Shown here: positions 7,073 through 13,213 of the stretch, piece by piece
Position numbering within the stretch: position 1 is the first letter of the stretch
How the letters are laid out: every line of letters starts with the position of its first letter
Assembly: GCA_938041595.1 (NCBI GenBank)
Contig: CALITN010000077.1
Coordinates: 1-13,213, forward strand
From: an uncultured Flavobacteriaceae bacterium
Lineage (GTDB): Bacteria > Bacteroidota > Bacteroidia > Flavobacteriales > Flavobacteriaceae
Direction: 5' to 3'
Length of the DNA stretch: 13,213 bases
The notes under the pieces: model-generated
The model's input: only the letters and a program-made list of their open reading frames with translations
Told to the model about the DNA's origin: nothing
Database searches by the model: none
Made by a program: the position numbers and the translations under genes

Positions 7073-9529
7073 TTGAGAATTACGAAATATGGAATATTTT
7101 CGGGTTTGTTTTTTCTGCTGTTGAGTTGTTCAACGCAGAAAAACCGTTTTGTGAATCGGCAATACCATCGATTGACCACGGCCTATAATGTTTTATTCAA
7201 TGGAGAAGAAGCGTTTGCCATTGGGAAATCAATCCTTGATGCCAGTGTGGAAGACAATTTTTTTGAGTTGTTGGAGGTGGAGCCCATTGCATTATCGGGG
7301 GAAAATGTCAATGATGCTACGTTGGTTCCTGGGTTTGATCGGGCTGAGGAAAAAGCGGTCAAGGCAATCCAAAAACACTCCATGCGATTTGATGCAGTTC
7401 AACGCAATGATCAAATTGATAAGGCCTATTTACTTCTTGGGAAATCAAGATACTACGATCGCCGTTTTTTCCCAGCATTGGAAGCGTTCAATTTTCTTTT
7501 GGACAGTTATGGCTCCCAATCAGCCTACCTTGAAGGGATTATTTGGCGTGAAAAAACCAATATCCGACTCCTCAATAATGAAATTGCCATTGGGAACCTT
7601 CGTCCACTGGCACGCCAACTTCTGCCCTCCAACAAATTCTATGGCGCGGCAAATGCCACCGTAGCGCAAGCATTTATAAACCTTAAAGAATTGGACTCTG
7701 CACAGTACTATATCTCGCAGGCGGCTCTTTTCGAAAAAGACAAAGATCTTCAAGGACGTTATTACTTCATCAATGGGCAACTTTTGGAGAAAATGGGGGA
7801 AAAAGAAGCCGCTCAACAGGCATATGAAGCCATTTTGGAGTTAAAGAAAAAAACAGCCCGCAAATATTGGATGCACGCAAAGATCAAACAGCAAATCTTT
7901 CAAGCGGAAGCAAATGGAATCAATCCCGAAGAAACGCTATTAGACCTTCTTAAGAAATACGATAACCAAGCTTTTGAACACGTCGTTTATCGTGCCTTGG
8001 GGTCTTTTTATTTAGAAAAAAATCAAGATAGTTTGGCGGAGTCCTATTTTACGGCTTCTCAAAAAGCAGCAACCATAGACGAGCCAACACAAAAAGCCAA
8101 TTATCGCGATTTGGCGGATTTTTATTTTCTCCGCGGAGCCTACGGGAAAACAGGCGCTTATTTAGACAGCCTGATTCCATTATTGAAACAAAAGTCCTTG
8201 ACGCAAAAACGAACCCAGCGTGAACGAAACAATTTGCAAGGGATCTTAGCGTATGAAAATCAAATCCAAAGGACGGATAGCGTATTGCATCTAATGGGGC
8301 TTACCCAAGAAGCCCAGACAGAATTTTTCACGAACTACTTGGAACAAAAAAAGAAAAATGTCGCTGCCATCGTAAAGCAAAATTTAGCGAGCAATCGAAA
8401 AAACCGCCTATTTGCTTCTCAGAAAAGCAGCGATTACTACTTCTATCGACCCAATTTGGTAGCACAAGGAAAGCAAAGCTTTTTGGCGAGTTGGGGAACA
8501 CGCCCAAATGTGGACAATTGGCGTTCTGCCCAGCAGCTGATTCTCCCAGAAAAGACCGATCAAGAAAGTGAAGAAAAAACAACACCAGTAGCCATTCAGT
8601 TGGAAGACGTGTCTTTCCTAATGCAGCAATTACCCTCAGAAGAAGACCGTGACAGTTTGGTTCGCTTGAATCATCAAAGTTATTTGCAGGCGGGCTTGTT
8701 GTACAAAGAACAATTTGACAACCCCGACTTGGCTGCTGAGCGATTGAAAACGCTAATGACAAAAACACCCAGACCCAATGAGGCTGCTCCAGCCCTTTAC
8801 CATTTATATCGAATTGAGGAGAGTCAAAACCAAGACGCCGCCGCGCAATATAAAAGTCAGTTGCTGATGTCTTATCCTGAGAGTCCATTTGCCTTGTTAT
8901 TGACAAATACAGACTTTCAAAATGACACCCAAGAAAGCACCCCTTCTCAGCAGTATCAAACCTTATTGACAGCCTATGAAAAACGAGACTATTCAAAGGC
9001 AGAAACATTGGCTAGCACCCTTGCCGTAGTTTTAAGTGCTACAGATTGGGCTCCTAAAATAGATTTGATTCGGGCGCATATTGTCGGACAACAAGAAGGC
9101 CAACAACGATGGATAGAAAAACTGGAAGCACTGAAAGAAACACACCCGCAAAGTCCGTCCGCGGTTTATGCCGAGGGAATTCTTTCCCAATTGAAACGGA
9201 AACCAAAAGGAAACACCAAAACCTACGCATTGTACAAGTGGGTCTTTCCTTTTTCACAGTCCCAACAAACGCCCCTTGAAGAAACGAAAAAGCTATTAAG
9301 TGCTGCGCTGACAGAGGCTCAAGGGTTAAAGGTAAGTCTCGACCCATATACGCCAGACTATCAGTTTTTAGTCGTTCACGGATTTCGTTCCAAGCGCCAA
9401 CTAAGTAGTTTTCAAGAGGACTTAAAGCGTGTTAAGCCAGAACTGAATTCAAATAATTTTGTAGTTTTGGGCCAGGAGTATCAAGAGATTCAACTCAACA
9501 AAACCTGGAGACCCACAGAAAAACAATAA
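7073..9529 (+). CDS. sprE: Type IX secretion / gliding lipoprotein, PorW/SprE-like
   Basis: SprE (Flavobacterium) and PorW (Porphyromonas) are cell-envelope lipoproteins required for type IX secretion and, in gliding species, for motility. The frame is open back to an ATG at 6908 inside the ATPase gene, but TTG 7073 gives a well-formed lipoprotein signal peptide: RITK, a hydrophobic core, then LLLSC with the lipid-accepting Cys at 19, and an 818-residue protein. No ATG lies between the ATPase stop and this site. The family-typical segment NRQYHRLTTAYNVLFNG follows the Cys. The middle is made of TPR-like helical repeats (for example DKAYLLLGKSRYYDRRFFPALEAF). The last ~100 residues (YQFLVVHGFRSKRQL onward) look like a SPOR-like fold. 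One base separates its stop from the bactofilin ATG. Confidence 0.88.
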   Translation: MRITKYGIFSGLFFLLLSCSTQKNRFVNRQYHRLTTAYNVLFNGEEAFAIGKSILDASVEDNFFELLEVEPIALSGENVNDATLVPGFDRAEEKAVKAIQKHSMRFDAVQRNDQIDKAYLLLGKSRYYDRRFFPALEAFNFLLDSYGSQSAYLEGIIWREKTNIRLLNNEIAIGNLRPLARQLLPSNKFYGAANATVAQAFINLKELDSAQYYISQAALFEKDKDLQGRYYFINGQLLEKMGEKEAAQQAYEAILELKKKTARKYWMHAKIKQQIFQAEANGINPEETLLDLLKKYDNQAFEHVVYRALGSFYLEKNQDSLAESYFTASQKAATIDEPTQKANYRDLADFYFLRGAYGKTGAYLDSLIPLLKQKSLTQKRTQRERNNLQGILAYENQIQRTDSVLHLMGLTQEAQTEFFTNYLEQKKKNVAAIVKQNLASNRKNRLFASQKSSDYYFYRPNLVAQGKQSFLASWGTRPNVDNWRSAQQLILPEKTDQESEEKTTPVAIQLEDVSFLMQQLPSEEDRDSLVRLNHQSYLQAGLLYKEQFDNPDLAAERLKTLMTKTPRPNEAAPALYHLYRIEESQNQDAAAQYKSQLLMSYPESPFALLLTNTDFQNDTQESTPSQQYQTLLTAYEKRDYSKAETLASTLAVVLSATDWAPKIDLIRAHIVGQQEGQQRWIEKLEALKETHPQSPSAVYAEGILSQLKRKPKGNTKTYALYKWVFPFSQSQQTPLEETKKLLSAALTEAQGLKVSLDPYTPDYQFLVVHGFRSKRQLSSFQEDLKRVKPELNSNNFVVLGQEYQEIQLNKTWRPTEKQ

Positions 9530-9530
9530 C

Positions 9531-9914
9531 ATGAAAAACGGAGAGGCCAACGGCCAATACAGCAAAATAGAATTAACCACTCATATAAAAGGAGATATTC
9601 TTTCGGATGCTGATTTCCGCATTGACGGAAAACTCGAAGGATCTCTCAAAACAAAGGGGAAACTCATTGTTGGTAAAGAAGGAAAAATAATCGGTGAAGT
9701 GCACTGTTCTAGTGCTGACATCGAAGGGAATTTCTCAGGACAACTAATCGTATCTGAAAGTCTAACACTAAAAGCAACGTCCAATGTGGTGGGCGAGGTG
9801 AGTACGAACAAACTCATTGTGGAAACGGGAGCTCTTTTCAATGCGACTTGTAGCATGGGCAAAGAAGTTAAATCACTCAGTAAAAGCGAATCAACTCGTG
9901 AAAAAACAGCCTAA
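9531..9914 (+). CDS. Bactofilin (polymer-forming cytoskeletal protein)
   Basis: A 127-residue bactofilin. These proteins polymerise without nucleotide through a right-handed beta-helix and act as scaffolds for cell-shape, wall-modifying or motility proteins. The core (about 15-110) shows the characteristic six-residue rhythm of small and hydrophobic residues: IKGDILSDADFRIDGKLEGS, then LIVGKEGKIIGEV, ADIEGNFSGQLIVSES and NVVGEVSTNKLIVETGA. The N-terminus is short and polar and the C-terminal tail is charged (KSESTREKTA). No membrane segment is present, so it is cytoplasmic or membrane-peripheral. It directly follows the SprE-like gene, and its last 17 bases overlap the likely start of the atpZ-like gene. 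Confidence 0.93.
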   Translation: MKNGEANGQYSKIELTTHIKGDILSDADFRIDGKLEGSLKTKGKLIVGKEGKIIGEVHCSSADIEGNFSGQLIVSESLTLKATSNVVGEVSTNKLIVETGALFNATCSMGKEVKSLSKSESTREKTA

Positions 9915-10095
9915 CCGCTGGCTGGTTTTCTCCTCCCTTGCTCTGCAAATGGGGCTTTTGTTTTATGGCGCGGTCCATTTGGGAGCCTATCTAGACCACC
10001 GTTTTGAATCAGACCAAATCGCCACCCTTGGCTGTTCGATTTTAGCATTAATTGTAAGCATATACCTTATCCATCAGCAAAGCCAAAAACTATAA
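9898..10095 (+). CDS. atpZ: AtpZ/AtpI-family ATP synthase-associated membrane protein
   Basis: A 65-residue protein with two membrane spans (about 8-29 and 40-60), beginning KKQPNRWLVFSSLALQMG and containing LGAYLDHRF, typical of the AtpZ group encoded upstream of F1Fo genes. AtpZ/AtpI proteins are thought to help assemble the c-ring or handle Mg2+ near the ATP synthase. The GTG at 9898 is chosen because it gives the expected family length. The frame is open back to ATG codons at 9841 and 9817, but these add a polar N-terminus and lie deep in the bactofilin gene. With the GTG start the gene overlaps bactofilin by 17 bases. The next gene begins one base after its stop. Confidence 0.85.
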   Translation: MKKQPNRWLVFSSLALQMGLLFYGAVHLGAYLDHRFESDQIATLGCSILALIVSIYLIHQQSQKL

Positions 10096-10096
10096 G

Positions 10097-10468
10097 ATGG
10101 CGAAATCGCTAGGGACATTTATTTTTCTTTTTGTCATTGCTGGTCTTTTACAAGCGGCCTTTTACCTTTGGGCGAAAATTCCCCTAGGCGCCACTTACTT
10201 GTGGCAATCCTATACCCTACAAGGCCTTTTGGGGGGACTCAGCTTATGGATTTTATTCTGGAGCGCTCAGCGTTTCAAAAACCATGTGGCCTTTGTATTC
10301 ATGGGCATTAGTTTTCTAAAATTTGCCCTGTATTTCTTCCTTTTTCACCCCATCTTAAAAGCAGATGGAATACTTTCTCTGACCGAAAAAACAGACGTAT
10401 TGATCCCCTATCTACTCGCTCTTGGCTTAGAGACCTTTTTGGGTGTTCAAAGGCTCAATAAAATATAG
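10097..10468 (+). CDS. Four-span membrane protein in the AtpI position (DUF6168-like)
   Basis: A 123-residue hydrophobic protein with four probable membrane spans (about 5-26, 36-57, 66-87 and 98-117) and almost no soluble part. It sits between the atpZ-like gene and atpB, where other bacteria encode AtpI, a four-span assembly factor of similar size. In Flavobacteriia this position is usually held by a poorly characterised family that I recall as DUF6168. The number is from memory. An AtpI-like role in c-ring assembly is inference from position and topology. The gene is spaced as TAAGATG from atpZ, so the two are probably co-translated. A strong promoter starts just after its stop. Confidence 0.8.
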   Translation: MAKSLGTFIFLFVIAGLLQAAFYLWAKIPLGATYLWQSYTLQGLLGGLSLWILFWSAQRFKNHVAFVFMGISFLKFALYFFLFHPILKADGILSLTEKTDVLIPYLLALGLETFLGVQRLNKI

Positions 10469-10478
10469 AATAAACTGT

Positions 10479-10509
10479 TTTGGGAATTGCAGCAAAGCGA
10501 CTACATTTG
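10479..10509 (+). promoter_or_regulatory. Strong consensus Bacteroidota promoter for the ATP synthase genes
   Basis: TTTG (10479-10482), a 19-nt spacer and TACATTTG (10502-10509) match the Bacteroidota promoter consensus in both elements and in spacing. It is the best promoter in the window. The -7 element ends 18 nt before the atpB ATG, so transcription should begin around 10513-10517. This rules out the in-frame TTG at 10480 as the atpB start because it lies in the -33 element. The promoter lets the synthase genes be transcribed independently of the upstream atpZ-like genes. Confidence 0.75.
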
Positions 10510-10527
10510 CATCGCATTTTAGACGAA

Positions 10528-11649
10528 ATGAAAAACGCCCAATTAGGATTGTATTCCAGAGCCATAGCAGTTGCTTTATCACTGCTTTTTACGACTCCTT
10601 CACTCTTCGCAAACAACAGCAAAGAAACGGATAGTTCCACAACGGATGGGATTTCTAAAAAAGAAGAAATTAAAGCCTACATTCGGCACCACTTGGAAGA
10701 CGCCTATGATTTTTCATTGTTTTCCTACACCTCAGAAGATGGAACACACCACTATATAGGGGCTCCGCTTCCAATCATTCTATGGGATGAAGGGCTTCAA
10801 ATATTCTCTTCCTCTAAGTTTCATCATGGAGAAACAGTAGCAAAAGTTGACGGCAAATACTATGCACTTTATCACAATAAGATCTATCGAACAGATGCTG
10901 AGGGAACGATTGTTTACGACGCAGACCATCATCCAACCAACGTAAAGCCGTTGGATTTTTCCATTACCAAGGGGGTAATGAGTATGTTGATTATCTGTTT
11001 ACTAATGTTTTTCCTATTCCGTTCTTTGGCAAAATCCTATGCAGAAAACGGAGGTTTGCCTGCGGGGGTAGGCCGCTTTTTTGAGCCGATTGTGTTGTAT
11101 GTTCGGGACGACATTGCTCGACCCAACATCGGAGAGAAGCACTATCAAAAATACATGAGCTTTTTGCTTACGGTGTTTTTCTTTATTTGGTTCCTCAATA
11201 TGTTTGGTTTGACACCACTAGGAATTAATGTCACTGGAAATATTGCAGTCACTTCAGGCTTGGCCTTGCTGACCTTTTTGATTACAAACCTTACAGGCAC
11301 CAAAGATTATTGGTTACACATCTTTGATCCACTGGGAAGTTCAATGCCCTGGATTGCAAAGATTTTTTTATATATCATCTTAATTCCCATAGAAGTCTTG
11401 GGAATCTTCATCAAGCCTTTTTCATTGCTGATTCGTTTGTACGCCAATATGCAGGCGGGACACATTGTATTGATGAGCCTAATTGGCTTGATGTTTATTT
11501 TTAAAAGTTGGATCGGAAGTTCATTGTCCTTCGGACTGGCCTTCGCGATTTCGTTAATAGAAGTATTGGTTGCTCTGTTGCAGGCCTACATTTTCACCAT
11601 GCTTTCTGCGTTGTATTTTGGATTTGCCTCAGAAGAACACGAGCATTAG
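10528..11649 (+). CDS. atpB: F1Fo ATP synthase subunit a
   Basis: Subunit a forms the proton half-channels next to the c-ring in the inner membrane. The 373 residues are longer than the ~270 of E. coli because of an N-terminal extension: a signal peptide (about 1-28, hydrophobic core AIAVALSLLF, cleavage near SLFA/NN), then a ~120-residue periplasmic domain rich in His (HHYIG, FHHGE, DADHHP). This form is typical of Bacteroidota. Membrane segments start near residue 150. The essential Arg303 is in LLIRLYANMQAGH, and the C-terminal helix has the conserved Glu344 and Gln352 (LIEVLVALLQAYIF). The ATG at 10528 is preferred because it begins the signal peptide and lies just after the promoter. Confidence 0.96.
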   Translation: MKNAQLGLYSRAIAVALSLLFTTPSLFANNSKETDSSTTDGISKKEEIKAYIRHHLEDAYDFSLFSYTSEDGTHHYIGAPLPIILWDEGLQIFSSSKFHHGETVAKVDGKYYALYHNKIYRTDAEGTIVYDADHHPTNVKPLDFSITKGVMSMLIICLLMFFLFRSLAKSYAENGGLPAGVGRFFEPIVLYVRDDIARPNIGEKHYQKYMSFLLTVFFFIWFLNMFGLTPLGINVTGNIAVTSGLALLTFLITNLTGTKDYWLHIFDPLGSSMPWIAKIFLYIILIPIEVLGIFIKPFSLLIRLYANMQAGHIVLMSLIGLMFIFKSWIGSSLSFGLAFAISLIEVLVALLQAYIFTMLSALYFGFASEEHEH

Positions 11650-11708
11650 ATGCATGAAGAAAAGATTGTTTTGTATAAATCGAATGTTTAATTAATAAGT
11701 AATTCACT

Positions 11709-11903
11709 ATGGAAATTCCAGTAATGGTAGGCGCAGGCCTCGTTGTGATCGGAGTAGGAATGGGGATTGGTCGTATCGGTGGCTCAGCCATGGAAGCGAT
11801 TGCCCGTCAGCCCGAAGCATACGGAAAGATTCAAACGGCAATGTTGATCGCTGCTGCTTTGATCGAAGGAATTGGCTTTGCTGCATTGTTTGCGGTAGGC
11901 TAA
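11709..11903 (+). CDS. atpE: F1Fo ATP synthase subunit c
   Basis: The proteolipid whose ring rotates as ions pass. It has 64 residues, shorter than the ~79 of E. coli but normal for Flavobacteriia. Helix 1 (about 4-26) is glycine-rich (VGMGIGRIGG), the polar loop has ARQPEA (32-37), and helix 2 (42-63) carries the ion-binding carboxylate Glu53 in ALIEG. The residues that bind sodium in Na+ type rings are absent: the usual Gln is Ile20, and the Ser-Thr after the Glu is Gly54-Ile55. This indicates a proton-driven ring. The 59-bp leader after atpB is AT-rich with no promoter-like motif, and a hairpin with a T-run follows the stop. Confidence 0.96.
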   Translation: MEIPVMVGAGLVVIGVGMGIGRIGGSAMEAIARQPEAYGKIQTAMLIAAALIEGIGFAALFAVG

Positions 11904-11911
11904 ATCAACCT

Positions 11912-11952
11912 AAAGAGGAGCTGTAACGGTTGGTTGCAGCCCCCTCTTTTTT
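11912..11952 (+). terminator. Terminator-like hairpin between atpE and atpF
   Basis: AAAGAGG (11912-11918) can pair with CCTCTTT (11943-11949). Inside this outer stem GCTG (11920-11923) pairs with CAGC (11937-11940), leaving a 13-nt loop and a small A/CC internal loop. The structure runs into six T residues (11947-11952). This is the shape of an intrinsic terminator, placed 8 nt after the atpE stop and 26 nt before the atpF ATG. Because atpF-atpH-atpA must still be expressed and no promoter is apparent after it, partial termination or 3'-end stabilisation of atpE mRNA is more likely than a full stop. Confidence 0.6.
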
Positions 11953-11978
11953 ACGGAACCCATAAAGAAAAACATCGT

Positions 11979-12476
11979 ATGGAAAAATTACTCGAAGAAT
12001 TCTCATTAGGTCTATTTGTATGGCAATCGCTCCTATTTATAGGACTGTTGCTTTTGTTGCGCAAATTTGCTTGGACCCCCATTTTGGATTCCATCAACGA
12101 GCGTGAGTCTTCTATTAAAGACGCGTTGTCTTCTGCGGAAAAAGCCAAAGAAGAAATGCAAGCTGTTCAAGCTGACAACAAACGGATTTTGCAAGAAGCA
12201 AGAGCCGAAAAAGAGGCTCTTTTGGCTGAGGCCAAAAAGACGGCTTCTGAAATGATCAATCAAGCGAAAGAAGGCGCCCAGAGCGAAGCCGATAAAATCA
12301 TGCAACAAGCACAAGAAGCGATTCAAGCCGAGAAAGAAGCGGCTTTGAAAGATCTCAAAACGCAAGTCGCAGATTTGTCTTTGGACATTGCTCAAAAGGT
12401 GCTGCAAGATGAACTCGCTGACGAAAAGAAACAAACCGCTTTGGTGGCCAAATTATTAAAGGAGTCCAAACTCTAG
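11979..12476 (+). CDS. atpF: F1Fo ATP synthase subunit b
   Basis: The peripheral stalk subunit, anchored in the membrane and reaching up to the F1 head. Its 165 residues match the usual flavobacterial length. A single N-terminal span (about 9-27, LGLFVWQSLLFIGLLLLL) is followed by RKFAWTPILDSINER and then a long, almost unbroken charged helix rich in Ala, Glu, Lys and Gln (about 40-135), which forms the dimeric stalk. The C-terminal part (LSLDIAQKVLQDEL) binds subunit delta. The ATG at 11979 is chosen over the in-frame TTG at 11934, which falls inside the hairpin and would add a polar extension before the membrane anchor. atpH begins 3 bases after its stop. Confidence 0.95.
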   Translation: MEKLLEEFSLGLFVWQSLLFIGLLLLLRKFAWTPILDSINERESSIKDALSSAEKAKEEMQAVQADNKRILQEARAEKEALLAEAKKTASEMINQAKEGAQSEADKIMQQAQEAIQAEKEAALKDLKTQVADLSLDIAQKVLQDELADEKKQTALVAKLLKESKL

Positions 12477-12479
12477 ACT

Positions 12480-13016
12480 ATGATTCAAAACCGTGCTGCA
12501 ATACGTTATGCGAAAGCTATTCTCGCATTTGCCCTTGAGCAAAAAGCCGAACAAGACGTCCAAAAAGACTTTCAACAGTTGTTGGAAACGGTAAACGGGT
12601 CATCGGAATTAGCAGACTTTATTGAAAGTCCTGTATTGGATACGGCTGCCAAAAAAACCACCATAGAAAAACTTTTCCCCAATCAGTCCAAGGCAACACA
12701 GCAAGCGATGGTTTTGCTGGCCGAAAACCAACGGATTGACTTGTTGACTCAGGTGGCCCAAGAATACCAGGACCGCTATGATGCCCTTCAAGGGATCCAA
12801 AAAGCAGTGGTTACAACCGCCGTGGCACTAGAGGCTTCTCTTGAAAAAGAAGTCCTAGCGATCGCCCAAAAAATGACAGACCAAAAGGTGGTTTTAGAGA
12901 ACCGGATAGACCCCGCTATTTTAGGGGGCTTTATCTTGCAACTGGGAGACCAGCAATACAACGCGAGTGTTGCCCAACAACTGCAAACCCTCAAACAAGA
13001 ATTGACAGAAAACTAA
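12480..13016 (+). CDS. atpH: F1Fo ATP synthase subunit delta
   Basis: Delta (OSCP) caps the F1 head and joins it to the b-subunit stalk. The 178 residues match the normal family length. The N-terminal helical domain has the typical RAAIRYAKAILAFALEQ and later FIESPVLD. The C-terminal domain has the family signature ending in DPAILGGFILQLGDQQYNAS, followed by a last helix (LQTLKQELTEN). It is three bases downstream of atpF and 28 bp upstream of atpA, consistent with one operon. No anomalies are seen. Confidence 0.95.
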   Translation: MIQNRAAIRYAKAILAFALEQKAEQDVQKDFQQLLETVNGSSELADFIESPVLDTAAKKTTIEKLFPNQSKATQQAMVLLAENQRIDLLTQVAQEYQDRYDALQGIQKAVVTTAVALEASLEKEVLAIAQKMTDQKVVLENRIDPAILGGFILQLGDQQYNASVAQQLQTLKQELTEN

Positions 13017-13044
13017 CGTTATAAAGCGCTAAACAAATAGTATT

Positions 13045-13213
13045 ATGGCAGCAATCAAACCCGCTGAAGTATCAGCCATCTTAAAAGAACAGCTTGCAGG
13101 AACAAACACAGCAGCGTCTTTAAGTGAAGTAGGAACCGTACTCGAAGTAGGAGACGGAATCGCCCGTGTGTATGGATTGACCAATGCCCAATATGGGGAA
13201 TTGGTAACTTTTG
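13045..13213 (+). CDS. atpA: F1Fo ATP synthase subunit alpha (3' truncated by the window)
   Basis: The first 56 codons of the alpha subunit, a non-catalytic nucleotide-binding subunit of the F1 hexamer. The start MAAIKPAEVSAILKEQL and the beta-barrel segment EVGTVLEVGDGIARVYGL are highly characteristic of the N-terminal domain. The Walker A region lies beyond the window edge. The order a-c-b-delta-alpha predicts gamma next. In many Bacteroidota the beta and epsilon genes are at a separate locus, which cannot be checked here. Confidence 0.95.
   Translation, partial: MAAIKPAEVSAILKEQLAGTNTAASLSEVGTVLEVGDGIARVYGLTNAQYGELVTF

Noticed and set aside
7188..7664. Plus-strand alternate frame inside the SprE-like gene (158 codons)
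   Set aside because: Overlaps a gene with a coherent lipoprotein and TPR structure. The alternate peptide is Trp/Cys-rich and unlike any family I recognise.
8328..9008. Long minus-strand open frame opposite the SprE-like gene (226 codons)
   Set aside because: It lies entirely within a well-supported gene, its composition is that of a reverse-complement shadow (Ser, Phe and Cys-rich, no domain), and it has no promoter or conserved motif.
9454..9461. TAATTTTG resembling a -7 element upstream of the bactofilin gene
   Set aside because: It sits in coding sequence 70 bp before the ATG, has no TTG at the right distance upstream, and the motif is expected by chance in AT-rich DNA.
11650..11708. 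Possible separate promoter for atpE (TTTTG at 11669-11673)
   Set aside because: No TAnnTTTG at the needed distance; the sequence there is TAATAAGT. The AT-rich leader may aid translation, but nothing supports a promoter.
1..13213. Mobile elements, CRISPR arrays, tRNA or rRNA genes, tandem repeats
   Set aside because: I found no transposase or integrase motifs, regularly spaced repeats, cloverleaf sequences or long repeated segments on either strand.

Overview
The window looks like an ordinary chromosomal stretch from a member of the Flavobacteriia (Bacteroidota). The evidence is the gene set: a PorW/SprE type IX secretion lipoprotein, flavobacterial DUF6341/DUF6427-like membrane proteins, a DUF5687-type exporter, and an ATP synthase a-subunit with a signal peptide and periplasmic domain. 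Several leaders also carry the Bacteroidota sigma-factor motif TAnnTTTG, and Shine-Dalgarno sequences are mostly absent. DNA is moderately AT-rich and densely packed. I see no mobile element, tRNA, rRNA, CRISPR array or prophage gene. Family assignments come from reading the translated sequences, without database searches.

Left part (1-4850). The tail of an unidentified gene precedes purD (purine synthesis). purD meets a small DUF6341-like membrane protein tail to tail, sharing the palindrome TTATAA as both stop codons. Divergent from that is a DUF6427-like polytopic membrane protein. A 147-bp gap containing a doubtful small ORF leads to a family 9 (heptosyltransferase-like) glycosyltransferase. 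This converges, with a 4-bp overlap, on a PaaE-like flavin/2Fe-2S ferredoxin-NAD(P)H reductase on the minus strand.

Middle part (4850-9914). A divergent promoter region opens a rightward run of tightly spaced genes. They are a DUF5687-type ABC permease, its ATPase (overlapping as TAATG), the PorW/SprE-like TPR lipoprotein of the type IX secretion/gliding machinery (most likely starting at TTG 7073), and a bactofilin.

Right part (9898-13213). Two small membrane proteins resembling AtpZ and AtpI overlap or abut the bactofilin gene. A near-perfect Bacteroidota promoter then precedes atpB, followed by atpE, a hairpin with a T-run, atpF, atpH and the first 56 codons of atpA. The gene order a-c-b-delta-alpha is the standard F1Fo order. 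The c-subunit residues point to a proton-driven enzyme.

I found no clearly new biological system. The most interesting points are regulatory and architectural: a terminator-like hairpin directly after the c-subunit gene, a promoter separating atpZ/atpI-like genes from the ATP synthase core, secretion, bactofilin and ATP synthase genes in one continuous run, short-leader promoters repeated across the window, and a possible uncharacterised small ORF before the glycosyltransferase.
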